Positions 30,802-40,064 of a stretch of DNA of 40,251 nt are shown here, piece by piece. The position numbers were made by a program, and so were the translations under genes. Source of the DNA: Planctomycetota bacterium (GTDB lineage Bacteria > Planctomycetota > UBA1135 > JAKEFM01). The stretch lies in the NCBI GenBank assembly GCA_022616055.1, contig JAKEFM010000231.1, forward strand, positions 1 to 40,251, read 5' to 3'. Within the stretch, counting starts at the first letter, position 1; every line of letters begins with the position of its first letter. Below the pieces are notes generated by a model. That model had not been told where the DNA came from, did not search any database, and saw only the letters and a program-made list of their open reading frames with translations.

Positions 30802-32693
30802 CGACTCTCGCGTCCGGCCTTTCCCGGCCGGAGGGCCTCGACGAGGGGAGGGGGGGATCCGACCTCGCCCGACTCGAGCGCCGAGGCGCGGAGCTGCGCG
30901 TAGAGCCCTCCGGCCTGGAGCAGCTCCGCGTGCGTGCCGGACTCGACGAGCCGCCCGTCGTCGATCACGAGGATCCGGTCGGCGCGCTCGATCAAGCTGA
31001 GCTTGTGGCTGACCACGATCGTGGTCCGCCCTTCCATGAGGCGCGCGAGGCCGCCCATGACGAGCTGCTCGCTCTGCGCGTCGAGCCCCGTCGTGGGCTC
31101 GTCGAGGAGCAGGATTGGCGCGTTGCGCACGATCGCGCGGGCGATCGCGACGCGCTGGCGCTCGCCCCCGGAGAGCGTCGCCCCCCGCTGGCCGACGACC
31201 GTGTTGAAGCCGTCGGGGAGCCTTTCGATGAACAGGTCGACGCCCGCCGCCGAGGCGGCCGCGGCGACCTCGGCGTCCGTCGCGCCGTCGCGGCCGTAGA
31301 GGATGTTCTCGCGGACGCTCGTCTGGAGGAGGACCGAGTCCTGGAGGACGACGCTGATCTGGTCGCGGAGGGAGGCGATCTGGAAGTCGCGGAGGTCCCC
31401 CCCGTCGAGGAGGACCCGCCCCGAGGTGGGGTCGTAGAGGCGCGAGAGGAGGGAGAGGATCGTGCTCTTCCCGGCCCCGCTGTGCCCCACGATCGCGATC
31501 CGCTCCCCGGGCTCGACCCGGAAGTCGATGTCCCGCAGCACCGTCCGGCCGTCCGCGTACGCGAAGTCGACGCGCTCGAAGGCGATGCGCCCCGAGAGCC
31601 GGGGGGCGGGACGCGCGCGCGGGGACTCGACGACCGCGGGCTCCTGATCGAGGAGATCGATCACGCGCTCGAGGCCGACCTTCCCCTTCGCGATCTTCGA
31701 GCTCTGCTTGGCGACGTCGCGCAGGGGCCCGTAGAGGTTCTTCACGTAGTAGGCGAAGACGTAGAGGTCGCCGATCTGGAGGTTCCCCGACCAGACGCGG
31801 TGGACGCCGAGCCAGACGATCGCGCAGGTGATGAGGGCCACGGCGAAGTCGACGGATCGGACGTAGGCGGCCTCGAGCCGGGCCACCTCGAGGCCGATCT
31901 GGGCGCTCTCGGAGCTCTGCCGTCCGAAGGCGTCCTGCTGGTGCGCCTCGCGCCCGAGGGTCTTCACGAGGCGGATCGAGCTCATCGTCTCCTGGGTGAC
32001 GGAGGTGAGCTCCCCCTCCCGCGCGCGCCGCTGCCGCGAGGCGCGCTCGATCCGGCGCCGGAAGTACCAGACCATCGGCCCGACGATCGCGACCGCGAGG
32101 AGACCGACGCTCCCGAGCTTCCAGTCCCTCGCCACCATCACGAGGAGGATCCCCGCGACCGTGACGAGCGCCGTCGCCGTCTGGAGCACGGCGGTCGTGG
32201 CGAGCTCCCGGATGGAGCGCGTGTCCTCCGTGATCCGCGTGATCGTGTCCCCGAGGCGGCTCGTGTCGTGGAAGGCGAGCCCCAGGTGCTGGACGTGGCG
32301 GAACAGCTTCACGCGCAGCTCGAAGGCGAGCTCCTCCCCGATCCGGTTCAGCAGGAACTCGCGGAAGTAGGCCGCGAAGGAGGAGATGCCGGCGGCCGCG
32401 ACGATCATGGCGCAGATGACGACGAGCATCCAGGTCGTCTCGCTGACGCCGGCCGGCTGGGCCCATGCCGGGAGGAAGGTGACCCCCTTGAGGACGTTGT
32501 CGAAGACGAACTTGAGGGGCCAGGGCTTGAGGAGGTCGAAGCCCACGCCGGCGACGAGGGCGAGCGCCGCCACGAGGAGGAGCGACCAGCGCTGCAGGAC
32601 GAGCGGCCCCATGTGGCGCGCGGCCCGGCGCAGGATCGGCCGCTCGGCGTGGGGCTTGCCCGGGTCCGGGCGTTTCCCGGAGTTGTCGCTCAT
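30798..32693 (-). CDS. Exporter-type ABC transporter, fused permease and ATPase (MsbA-like)
   Basis: A 631-residue half-transporter. Six transmembrane helices in about 35-320 (the first near 38-55) precede an ATPase. Walker A GHSGAGKST is at 403-411, the Q-loop near 451 (VVLQDSVLL), LSGGE at 507-511, Walker B LLLDEP at 528-533, and the H-loop in VVSHKLSL. This is the lipid/multidrug-exporter type, acting as a homodimer on lipid-linked or amphiphilic substrates. A 20-residue hydrophilic leader precedes TM1. GGGAGG stands close before ATG 32693. Next in the operon are the long phosphotransferase and the GHKL ATPase. It may export a lipid-linked product of the inositol/glycosyltransferase genes. 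Confidence 0.93.
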   Translation of the reverse strand: MSDNSGKRPDPGKPHAERPILRRAARHMGPLVLQRWSLLLVAALALVAGVGFDLLKPWPLKFVFDNVLKGVTFLPAWAQPAGVSETTWMLVVICAMIVAAAGISSFAAYFREFLLNRIGEELAFELRVKLFRHVQHLGLAFHDTSRLGDTITRITEDTRSIRELATTAVLQTATALVTVAGILLVMVARDWKLGSVGLLAVAIVGPMVWYFRRRIERASRQRRAREGELTSVTQETMSSIRLVKTLGREAHQQDAFGRQSSESAQIGLEVARLEAAYVRSVDFAVALITCAIVWLGVHRVWSGNLQIGDLYVFAYYVKNLYGPLRDVAKQSSKIAKGKVGLERVIDLLDQEPAVVESPRARPAPRLSGRIAFERVDFAYADGRTVLRDIDFRVEPGERIAIVGHSGAGKSTILSLLSRLYDPTSGRVLLDGGDLRDFQIASLRDQISVVLQDSVLLQTSVRENILYGRDGATDAEVAAAASAAGVDLFIERLPDGFNTVVGQRGATLSGGERQRVAIARAIVRNAPILLLDEPTTGLDAQSEQLVMGGLARLMEGRTTIVVSHKLSLIERADRILVIDDGRLVESGTHAELLQAGGLYAQLRASALESGEVGSPPPLVEALRPGKAGRESR

Positions 32694-32798
32694 CGTCCTC
32701 CCGCTTGGGTTCCCTCCGTCCGCCCGCAGTCGAAAGGATCGCCGCCAGTGTAACCGGACGGGCGCCCGGCGGGGACCCGGAGCCGGCTCGCGCCGGTT

Positions 32799-34040
32799 TC
32801 AGGGGGAGGCGGCCCGCCGGGCGATCGAGCGGCGGGCGAGCTCCTCGACGCGCTCGGCGTTGCGCTCCCAGGTGTGGCGGGCGAGGACCCGCTCGCGCGC
32901 GGCGGCCCCGGCCTGCGCCGCGGCGGGACGGTTGCTCGCGAGCCACCGGATCGTCGCGGCCGGCTCCCCGCGCTCCTCGGCCGGGTAGAGCCAGCCCGAC
33001 TTCCCGTGCTCGAGGATCTCCTCCGTCTGGCCCCGCCGGGCGGCGACGACCGGGAGCCCCATCGCCATGTACTCGAAGAGCTTGACCGGGGAGAAGTAGG
33101 GGGCGGCGGAGGCGTCGGAGGGGACCAGCGCGACGTCGAGGGCGGCGAGCCAGGCGGGGGCGTCCTCGTGGGGCACGGCGCCCGCCATGTGGACCGCCTC
33201 GTCGAGCCCCTCCTCGTGCACCCGCCGGCGGACCTCGGGGAGCGCGGGGCCGTCGCCCACGAGGAGGAGGCGGAAGGGGGAGGCGGGGGCGCCGAGCTCC
33301 TTCAGCGTCCCGACCAGCCCGGGCACGCCGTGCCAGGACTTCATCGCCCCGAGGAAGCCGAGGACGAACCGGTCCTCCCAGCCGAGGCGGCGCCGGATCT
33401 CGGAAGGACCCGGGCGGGGGTGAAAGTGCCCGGCGTCCGCGGCGTTCGGCATCACCGTGACCCGTCCGCGGTCCGCCCCCTCCGCGACCGCGTAGTCCTC
33501 GAGCCAGCGCGAGACGACGATCAGCTCGTCGGCCCGCCCGAAGGCGAGCCGCTGGGCGGCGCTCGCCACGCCGGGGAGGCTGAGGCCCCGCTGCTCGCGC
33601 TGCTCCTCGACGAGCGGGGCGTTGACCTCGAGGAGGAGCGGGACGCGGAGGCGCGAGGCGAGCTCGAGGCCGGCGGTCCCGAAGAGCGCGTAGCGCTCGT
33701 AGAGGAAGTCGGGCCGGAGCGCCGCGAGGAGGGGGAGCGCCCGTCCCTCCACCCAGAGGGAGTAGAAGAGGTTGCGCAGGTCCTGCGGCAGGCGGTTGCC
33801 CGAGGCGACCGGCTCCGCCTTCAGGCGCTCCTGGAGGAGGGCGGGGATCTCCCCGAAGGGGAGCGGGACGATGCGGAAGGGGATCGGCGCGGCCGTCCCG
33901 GTCCCCGGGGTTGGGGAGAGGACGATGACCTCGTGGCCCCGGCCCGCCAGCGCCTCGACGAGCTTGCGCAGGTGCACGGAGGCGCCCTTCGTGCCGAGGA
34001 CGGGGACGCCGAAGTCGGTCGAGAGGTACGCGATCCTCAC
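32799..34040 (-). CDS. GT4-family glycosyltransferase
   Basis: A 413-residue GT-B enzyme, starting at GTG 34040 in a GTGA overlap with the upstream efflux lipoprotein. It opens VRIAYLSTDFGVPVLGTKGASVHL, with the glycine loop of the N-terminal domain. The C-terminal domain shows LGFLGAMKSWHGVPGLV, LLVGDGPALPEV, and FSPVKLFEYMAMGLPVVA, which holds the donor-binding EYMAMGLPVVAARRGQTEE segment. There is no transmembrane helix. It is the last gene of the export set at 39098-32799. The gap of about 105 bases to the ABC gene may separate the two transcription units. Substrates unknown. Confidence 0.88.
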   Translation of the reverse strand: MRIAYLSTDFGVPVLGTKGASVHLRKLVEALAGRGHEVIVLSPTPGTGTAAPIPFRIVPLPFGEIPALLQERLKAEPVASGNRLPQDLRNLFYSLWVEGRALPLLAALRPDFLYERYALFGTAGLELASRLRVPLLLEVNAPLVEEQREQRGLSLPGVASAAQRLAFGRADELIVVSRWLEDYAVAEGADRGRVTVMPNAADAGHFHPRPGPSEIRRRLGWEDRFVLGFLGAMKSWHGVPGLVGTLKELGAPASPFRLLLVGDGPALPEVRRRVHEEGLDEAVHMAGAVPHEDAPAWLAALDVALVPSDASAAPYFSPVKLFEYMAMGLPVVAARRGQTEEILEHGKSGWLYPAEERGEPAATIRWLASNRPAAAQAGAAARERVLARHTWERNAERVEELARRSIARRAASP

Positions 34041-35935
34041 TTGCCGCCGGCCTGGAGCGCCCCGGGGTCGACCTCCGTCCAGCGGCCGGTCTCGTCGACT
34101 CCCAGGACCTCGAGGTCCCGCTGCAGGGAGAGCTCCGCCACCCGGTGGCGGACGACCTCGAGGGAGAGCCGGTTCCTCGCCTCGACGAGGTCGGACTGCG
34201 CCTCGAGGACGTCGCGGGCCTCGGCGCGGTTGACCTCGAAGAGCCGGCTCGCCCCCTCGACCCGCTGCTCGGCGAGCCGGACCGACTGGGCCTGGATCCG
34301 CATGCGGTCGCGCGCCTCGCGGAGCACGCGGAGGTCGTCGCGCACCTCGAATTTCACCTGGTCCTCGATCTCCTGGACGGCGCGGACGGACCTCTCGTAG
34401 GCGATCAGGCTGGTGCGGTAGAGGTTGCGCTCCGCGGTCCGCTCCAGGGGGAGGTCGAGCGAGGCGAGCACGGAGTAGCGCCCCTCGTCGGGCCGGAAGT
34501 TGGCGTCGTCGAGGAGCGCGTCCCCCGCCGAGAGGCGGCGCTCGCCGATGCTCGCGCCGCCGAAGAGGACGAGGTCGGCCCGCAGGCGGTCCGCCGTCAC
34601 CGCCGTCTGGCGCTGGGAGTCGAACACGCGCCCGACCGACACGCGCAGGTCGAGTCGGTTCTCGAGCGCGATCCGGACCGCCTTGCCGGGCTCCAGCTCG
34701 AAGGGACCCCCCCCCTCGCGGCCGGGCGGGACGACGAGGACCGGCGCGTCGGCCGGGACGTGCTCCACGGGGACCTCCTCCGGCACGGGCGCCGCGGCGA
34801 GGATCTCGTCGAGGTCCGCCCGGCGGAGGGCGATCCCCGCGTCGGCCGGGAGGCCGAGGAGCTGCTTGAACCGGTCGAGCGCCCGCTCGTAGGCCGTGAG
34901 GGACTCCACCCAGGCGTCGCGGGCCTCGAGCTCGTCCTGCCGGGTCTGGTCCTCCTCGATCCGCTCCAGGCGCTGCGCCTCCGACATCCGCCGCGCGCGG
35001 CGCGTCGCCCCGATCAGCCAGCGGTAGTTCTCCTCCTGGTTCTCCGCCTCCCGCTGGAGCTGCAGCACGCCGTAGTAGTCGGCGGCGACCTGCACGGCGA
35101 AGACCCGCTTGAAGCGCTCGAAGTTGTAGATCGCGTACACGACGTCTCGCTCGGCCTGGTGGAGCGGCTCGGCGACGACGAAGCTCCCCGAGCCCCGCAG
35201 CAGCGGGATCGCGACGCTCGCGTCCCCGAGGATCCCGAAGGAGGACTTCCGGGTCTGGGTGAGGAGCTTCACCAGGTCGACGGCGAGGTTGAGGGTGATC
35301 AGCGTACCGTTCTTCAGCCGCTGGAAGCCGCTGGCCTGCGCGGTGCTCGGGAGGATCGTCGTCGAGGGGTCGGTGAGCGCGTCCCACTCGACGCCCGAGG
35401 AGAGGACGCCGGCCCAGGTCTTGCGGAAATGGTCGTCCTCCAGGTCGAGGGCGAGGGCGGCCTGGAACACCCGCTCCTTCTCGGTCTGGTACGCGCGGCT
35501 GTTGCGGGCGCCGATCTCGAGCGCCCCGAGGAGCCCCACCTCGAGGGATCCCGCGCGGCTCCGGTCGGGCTCGGCGGCGGGTCGCGACCCGAGGTAGGAA
35601 GGGTCGGGCCACTCCGGGATCGGCTCGACGTCCTTCGAGCCGAGCGAGGCGGGGCCGACGCGGGGGAGGTCCTGGTCGAGGAGGAGCCGTCGGCGCAGCG
35701 TGTCCGCGGGCGCCTCGATCGTGAAGGGCTCCGTGCGCCCCAGGGCGCCCTGCTGCGCCCGCTCGATGATCCCGTAGGACGCCTCGTCGGCCTCGAGGCG
35801 CGCCCCGAGCGGGGTGAGGCAGCCGGGGAGGAGCGCGGCCGCCGGCAGCGCGGCGAGGAGGCCCGCTCGCCCCTCCCTCCTCCGACCTCCCGAGAGAATC
35901 CCCCGCCGCCGCGGGGCGCTTCCCCCTGCGCTCAC
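34037..35935 (-). CDS. Outer-membrane efflux lipoprotein (TolC/OprM-like)
   Basis: A 632-residue protein, starting at GTG 35935 in a GTGA overlap with the permease. A basic leader and hydrophobic stretch end in lipobox LPGC (C39), so it is a lipid-anchored outer-membrane factor. Two homologous halves of long helices (for example AERDVVYAIYNFERFKRVFA and LNRAEARDVLEAQSDL-like segments) with short beta segments match the outer efflux protein family, whose trimers form a channel through periplasm and outer membrane. It is longer than TolC (about 470) because of a loop or insert near about 390-440 with acidic and proline residues. It pairs with the fusion protein and permease directly upstream. 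Confidence 0.87.
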   Translation of the reverse strand: MSAGGSAPRRRGILSGGRRREGRAGLLAALPAAALLPGCLTPLGARLEADEASYGIIERAQQGALGRTEPFTIEAPADTLRRRLLLDQDLPRVGPASLGSKDVEPIPEWPDPSYLGSRPAAEPDRSRAGSLEVGLLGALEIGARNSRAYQTEKERVFQAALALDLEDDHFRKTWAGVLSSGVEWDALTDPSTTILPSTAQASGFQRLKNGTLITLNLAVDLVKLLTQTRKSSFGILGDASVAIPLLRGSGSFVVAEPLHQAERDVVYAIYNFERFKRVFAVQVAADYYGVLQLQREAENQEENYRWLIGATRRARRMSEAQRLERIEEDQTRQDELEARDAWVESLTAYERALDRFKQLLGLPADAGIALRRADLDEILAAAPVPEEVPVEHVPADAPVLVVPPGREGGGPFELEPGKAVRIALENRLDLRVSVGRVFDSQRQTAVTADRLRADLVLFGGASIGERRLSAGDALLDDANFRPDEGRYSVLASLDLPLERTAERNLYRTSLIAYERSVRAVQEIEDQVKFEVRDDLRVLREARDRMRIQAQSVRLAEQRVEGASRLFEVNRAEARDVLEAQSDLVEARNRLSLEVVRHRVAELSLQRDLEVLGVDETGRWTEVDPGALQAGGK

Positions 35936-37185
35936 TCGTACCTCAAGGCCTCGACGGGGTCCATGCGCGCAGCCCGGCGCGCGGGGTAGAGGCCGAAGCC
36001 GATCCCGACGAGGATCGAGATGCCGAGCGCCAGCGCCAGCGATTCGGGCGTGACGACGGTCTTCATCCGGGTGACCGACTGCACGATGGAAGGGATGGCG
36101 AGGCCGAGCCCGAGGCCGAGCGCCCCCCCGACGGCGGAGAGGACGGTCGTCTCGACCAGGAACTGGAGGAGGACGTGCCGCCGCCTCGCGCCGAGGGCGC
36201 GCCGGATGCCGATCTCCCGCGTCCGCTCCGTCACCGTGGCGAGCATGATGTTCATGATCCCGATCCCGCCCACGAGGAGGGAGATCCCGCCGATCGTGCC
36301 GAGGACCCAGCTGAAGACCTGCTTCGTCCGCCGCGCCTGCCGCAGCAGCTCGTAGGGGACGACGACCTCGACGTCGGGGAGGGGGTGCTCGCGGGAGATC
36401 AGCCGCCGGAGCATGGCGGCCTGCTGGTCGACCGACTCGAGCCGTGCCGTGCGCAGGCCGATCTGGTGGAGCTCGACGACCTCGAACCGCCGCCCCCCCC
36501 CCTCCTCGATGCGGATCACGTTCTCGAGCCGCATCTTGCCGGTGGTGAGCGGCAGGAAGAGGCTGCCGTCGGGGTCGTGCAGCGCGGCGGTCGCGTCCAG
36601 GCGCGGCTTGAGGAGGCCGACGACGCGGAAGCGGCCGGCGCCGAGCTTGATCTCGTGCCCGACGGGATCCGTGGCGCCGAACAGCCGGCGCGCGACGGCG
36701 GCGCCGAGCACGGCGACGTTGGAGCGCGACTCGAGGTCGGGGGAGGCGAGGAAGCGCCCGCGCGCGATCTCCAGCCGGTGGATGTCGAGGAAGCTGGGCG
36801 TCGTGCAGACGAGGGGCACGCTCTCCAGGCGCGATCCGACGTGGACCTCCTTCACCAGCTCGTAGCTCGGCGCGACCGCGACGAGGCCGGGGATCCGCGA
36901 CTCGATCCGCTGGAGGTCGACCTCCTTCAGGCCGTAGTCGAGGCGGCCGTCCGCGCCTCCCCCCGGCGGCCGCACGCTCTTCAGGAGGATCCGGTCCGGC
37001 CCCAGGCGTTTCAGCTGCTCCTGCAGCTCGTGGCTCGCCCCCTCGCCGATCGCGAGGATCGACACGACGGAGGCGACCCCGAAGACCATCCCGAGCACGG
37101 TGAGGGCGGAGCGGAGCTTGTGCTGGCGCAGGGAGAGGATCCCCATGCGCGCGAGCTGCCACCAGAACCGGCTGGGATCGGACAC
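35932..37185 (-). CDS. MacB/FtsX-type ABC permease without an ATPase partner
   Basis: A 417-residue permease, start GTG 37185. One transmembrane helix near the N terminus (LTVLGMVFGVASVVSILAI, about 30-48) is followed by a large periplasmic MacB_PCD domain (about 50-285) and three helices (about 295-315, 350-370, 385-405). ISLLVGGIGIMNIML, TEIGIRRALGARRRHVL-type and GLYPARRAARMDPVEALRYE signatures are typical of FtsX permeases. No LolD/MacB ATP-binding gene lies next to it; the order is fusion protein, permease, outer-membrane channel. The ATPase must be supplied from elsewhere, or the exporter here is incomplete. Its stop overlaps the channel gene. Confidence 0.9.
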   Translation of the reverse strand: MSDPSRFWWQLARMGILSLRQHKLRSALTVLGMVFGVASVVSILAIGEGASHELQEQLKRLGPDRILLKSVRPPGGGADGRLDYGLKEVDLQRIESRIPGLVAVAPSYELVKEVHVGSRLESVPLVCTTPSFLDIHRLEIARGRFLASPDLESRSNVAVLGAAVARRLFGATDPVGHEIKLGAGRFRVVGLLKPRLDATAALHDPDGSLFLPLTTGKMRLENVIRIEEGGGRRFEVVELHQIGLRTARLESVDQQAAMLRRLISREHPLPDVEVVVPYELLRQARRTKQVFSWVLGTIGGISLLVGGIGIMNIMLATVTERTREIGIRRALGARRRHVLLQFLVETTVLSAVGGALGLGLGLAIPSIVQSVTRMKTVVTPESLALALGISILVGIGFGLYPARRAARMDPVEALRYE

Positions 37186-37190
37186 CGGGC

Positions 37191-39098
37191 CTACTTGGTC
37201 CCGAGGACGCCCTGGAACATCGCGCCGACCGCGACGGCCGTCCCGGGGCCGACTCCGGCCGGGAAGTTCGCCGGGAAGGTCCCGGTCTTCGTCGAGAACT
37301 CGACCTCCCCGTTGCCGGAGGCGTCGAGGGTGAGGGAGCCGATGACCACCCCGCCGATCCTCACCTCCAGGGTCTCCTCCGCCTTCCCCCCCGCGACCTT
37401 CACGTCGATCTCGCGCTTGACCTCCGTCTCGCCGCGGTGCTGCCTCTCGTACTCCACCTCCGCGACGCTCCCTCCCTCCCCGACCAGGGTCGCGGAGAAC
37501 TCCTCCTCCGTCACGGGCTCCTCCGGCGGCGGCGCCTCGGCCGGCGTGCTCGGCTCCGCGGGCTTCGCGGAGGCCGGCTCCTCGAACACGTCCTGGGGGA
37601 TGCCGACGCCGTCGGGGCTGAGGAGGACGCGTTCGCCGGCCCTCACCCCCTCCTTCACCTCGACGTACTCGACGCTCGATTTCCCGAGGCGCAGGCGGCA
37701 CAGCTCGGGGCTCCCTCCGCGGAGCACGTAGCACACCCCCTTGTCCCCCTTCTGGACGACCGCCTGGACCGGGAGGGCGAGGACCTGCCGCAACTCCTCG
37801 AGCTTGATCTCGACCCGGGCGGTCATCCCGAGCTTCATTCCCTCGGCCCGGTCGTGCAGCTTCACCTTCGTCTCGTAGAACTTCACCGTCGTCCGGCGCC
37901 AGTCCTCCGGATCGGGCTCCCCGGAGATCGACTCGACCTCCCCCTTCAGCTCGACGTCCGGCAGGACGTCGATCCAGACGCGCGCCGGCAACCCGCGCCG
38001 GACCTGGTTGACGAGCGCCTCGTGGGTGCTCGTGCGGATCTGGAGCGCGTCGGTGTCGGGGATGCTGAAGACATGCTGGCGGAGCGAGATGTTCGTCCCC
38101 TGCTTGATGAACAGCTCGACGCGGTCGTTGTCCTCCGGGATCGGGTAGACGACGATCCCCGCCTGGGGGGCCCGCATCGTGCACTTCTCGATCTGCTCCT
38201 CGAGCCTGCGGAGCTTCCCCTCCTCGAGGTCGAGGGTCGACTTCTCGGCCGCGAGGTTCTTCTCCGCCTGCTGGACGGTCGCCTCCGCCTGCTTCCGGGT
38301 CCGCTCCAGCGCGCTCTCGGCCTCCGCCTGCTTGGACTCCCAGTCGCGCTTGTCGCGCGGGTGGTCGTAGTCCCGGAGCTTCTGCTCCTGGGCCTTGGCG
38401 TTCTCGACGCTGTACTCCGCGCGCCTCGCGCGCAGGCGGTCCGCCTCGAGCTCCGACTCGGAGATGTAGCGGTCGCGGTGGAGCTCCTCCGACTTCTGGA
38501 GCTGGACGCCCGTGCGCCGCACCTCCTCCTCCGCCAGGGCCGTCGCGGACTGGAGCTGGCGCAGGCGCAGCGGGTGATCCGCCTCGAGGTACCGCTTCAA
38601 GTCGAGCCGGGCGAACTCGACGGCGAGCTCGGCGGTCTTGACGTCGCTGTCGGCCTGGCTGCGGGTGACGCCGATCAGGGTCTCCGCCTTGTCGTGGAGG
38701 TTGCGGGCCTTCTGCACGGCGATCTTCTGCTCCGTGAGGAGCGAGCGCAGCGCCGAGGAATCGAGCTCCACGACGACGTCCCCCTTCTGGACCGCCGTCC
38801 CCTGCGGGACGAGGCTGAGGATCGCCGGCCTCCCCTCGACCTCGGAGACGACCTTGATGCTGCTCGCGCTCTCGATCGTGCCGCTCTCGAGGGCGGTGAT
38901 CCGGAGGTCGATCGGGCGGACCTCGTGGGTCATCCAGCCCGAGGTCGATCCCTGCGGATTGCGGGGACACAGGCCGAAGGCGAGCCCGGCGACGAGGACT
39001 GCCGGGGCGCCATACAGGACTGTCGTCGGGAGCGGCCGGCCGCTGGACCGCCGAGGCGCGGGGAGACCCTCAGGCTTCGGGGGATTCATGGGATGCAT
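37191..39098 (-). CDS. HlyD-family membrane-fusion protein with an extra C-terminal beta domain
   Basis: A 635-residue periplasmic adaptor. The N-terminal anchor is at about 25-43. A biotinyl-lipoyl-like segment (VVSEVEGRPAILSLVPQGTAVQKGDVVVELD, about 82-112), a long coiled-coil hairpin (about 115-310) and an adaptor beta-barrel follow. Family length is usually 350-450. The extra residues come from a long hairpin and from a separate domain (about 550-635) identical in plan to the repeats of the lipoprotein at 15431-16252, joined by a Pro/Glu-rich linker. It should link the permease to the outer-membrane channel. ATG 39098 is taken as start; ATG 39089 is an alternative. Neither has a good Shine-Dalgarno. 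Confidence 0.9.
   Translation of the reverse strand: MHPMNPPKPEGLPAPRRSSGRPLPTTVLYGAPAVLVAGLAFGLCPRNPQGSTSGWMTHEVRPIDLRITALESGTIESASSIKVVSEVEGRPAILSLVPQGTAVQKGDVVVELDSSALRSLLTEQKIAVQKARNLHDKAETLIGVTRSQADSDVKTAELAVEFARLDLKRYLEADHPLRLRQLQSATALAEEEVRRTGVQLQKSEELHRDRYISESELEADRLRARRAEYSVENAKAQEQKLRDYDHPRDKRDWESKQAEAESALERTRKQAEATVQQAEKNLAAEKSTLDLEEGKLRRLEEQIEKCTMRAPQAGIVVYPIPEDNDRVELFIKQGTNISLRQHVFSIPDTDALQIRTSTHEALVNQVRRGLPARVWIDVLPDVELKGEVESISGEPDPEDWRRTTVKFYETKVKLHDRAEGMKLGMTARVEIKLEELRQVLALPVQAVVQKGDKGVCYVLRGGSPELCRLRLGKSSVEYVEVKEGVRAGERVLLSPDGVGIPQDVFEEPASAKPAEPSTPAEAPPPEEPVTEEEFSATLVGEGGSVAEVEYERQHRGETEVKREIDVKVAGGKAEETLEVRIGGVVIGSLTLDASGNGEVEFSTKTGTFPANFPAGVGPGTAVAVGAMFQGVLGTK
37194..37451 (-). 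repeat. Beta-rich domain shared with the lipoprotein
   Basis: Residues 550-635 of the fusion protein. It shows the same order as the two lipoprotein copies: Y-E-R near the start, REIDVKVAGG, VRIGGVVIG, SGNGEVEF, and FPANFP, with a closing GAMFQG. A third copy of one domain in one window, on a different type of protein. Confidence 0.75.
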
Positions 39099-39517
39099 CG
39101 TGTTGGGGCCCGAGGCTACGGGCCGTCTCCATCGAGCGAGAAAGGGACCGAACCGGGATGCTACATTCTAGGGGAGACCGGAGTTCCGCGGGAGATGTCG
39201 CCTCTCCCGGTCGAGCGTCCGCTCGGGCACGAGGGCTCCACCGGGTCCGCCTCGGACCGCCGGGGAACGGGGGACCCATTCGGGACGTCTCGGCCGGTAT
39301 TGCCGTCGCTGCGGGCGGCGTCCCCTCCCGTCAGGCGGGAGACCGACGAGCACAGGAGGGGGCCGAATCCGGCGCCCGTCGAGGACTGTCCGCGGCGCCG
39401 ACACCGGTTCCCTGGTCGGCCCTGGACGGGCAGGGTACGCGGAGGCGGCGTTCGCCGGGGTCCCGGTCTACTGGCAGGCGGTCGTGGCCGGGCCGGCCCG
39501 GTTCACGAACCTGGAGG
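39099..39517. other. Gap with no recognised gene
   Basis: About 420 bases between the fusion protein and the PilZ gene. Frames here lack the local coding bias. On the minus strand TAGAAT (39170-39165) could be a -10 box for the export operon, but no -35 is seen. A perfect palindrome lies at 39488-39501. Confidence 0.5.
39488..39501. repeat. Perfect 14-base palindrome
   Basis: CCGGGCCGGCCCGG, 17 bases past the PilZ stop. It may help end transcription of that gene or be a binding site; the small loop possible makes a weak hairpin. Confidence 0.4.
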
Positions 39518-39907
39518 TCACGACCAGGACCAGTCTCTGGCGACGGGGCGCGTCGCCTTCGTCCCCCCGCCTTGCTCCGGCTCGAGGGGACGCTCGAACC
39601 CGATCGCCACCGATCGGTACCCCTCGGGTCCCGGCGCGACCCGGACGACCCGACCCTCGCCGCGGAATCCGAGGACGTGGGCGGGGAGGACGGTCGCGAA
39701 GGGGCCGACCCCCTGGAAGGAGAGGGAGACCCGGCATCCGGTGAAGAGGCTCGCGTTCCGGGAAAGGAACAGGAGGCCGCTCGCGCTGACGTTCGCGGTC
39801 CGCGACTTCTCGGCCGGTCGGCCGAGGAGGGACACCTCGATCGGCAGCGAGAGGTGCAGTCGCGGGCTCGAACGCCGTTCGCGGGGGGCGGGCACGGCAG
39901 CGCTCAC
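39518..39907 (-). CDS. Second PilZ-domain protein
   Basis: A 129-residue protein from GTG 39907. RRSSPRLHLSLPIEVSL carries the RxxxR motif (R11-S-S-P-R15 region) and NVSASGLLFL the [D/N]xSxxG motif. Later strands RVSLSFQG, AHVLGFRGEGRVVRV and YRSVAIGFE complete the barrel. Both c-di-GMP motifs are intact. An upstream extension to 40150 is open, but it has no start with a ribosome site and its sequence looks non-coding, so GTG 39907 is preferred. It is a paralogue of the protein at 2389-2778, but not close. It is divergent from the RadC-like gene. Confidence 0.8.
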   Translation of the reverse strand: MSAAVPAPRERRSSPRLHLSLPIEVSLLGRPAEKSRTANVSASGLLFLSRNASLFTGCRVSLSFQGVGPFATVLPAHVLGFRGEGRVVRVAPGPEGYRSVAIGFERPLEPEQGGGTKATRPVARDWSWS

Positions 39908-40064
39908 GGCGCGAATACGCGCAACCCCCGTACCATGTGAGTCGGGAGCCCTCCTCCCCTGGGACCTCGGCGAGGCCGGGGCTCCGGCCGTCCTGCGGAG
40001 GGGACGTCCGCGTCGAGTTTTCTGGACGTCGTCCCCGGTCGTGTAACCGGTCCCGTCTCTATCT

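Noticed and set aside
39162-39170. TACATT / TAGAAT as a promoter for the fusion-protein operon
   Set aside because: No matching -35 box on either strand at 15-19 bases; kept only as a note in the gap entry.
39158-39940. A 260-codon plus-strand frame opposite the second PilZ gene
   Set aside because: Arg/Gly/Pro-rich shadow; the minus strand carries the PilZ motifs.
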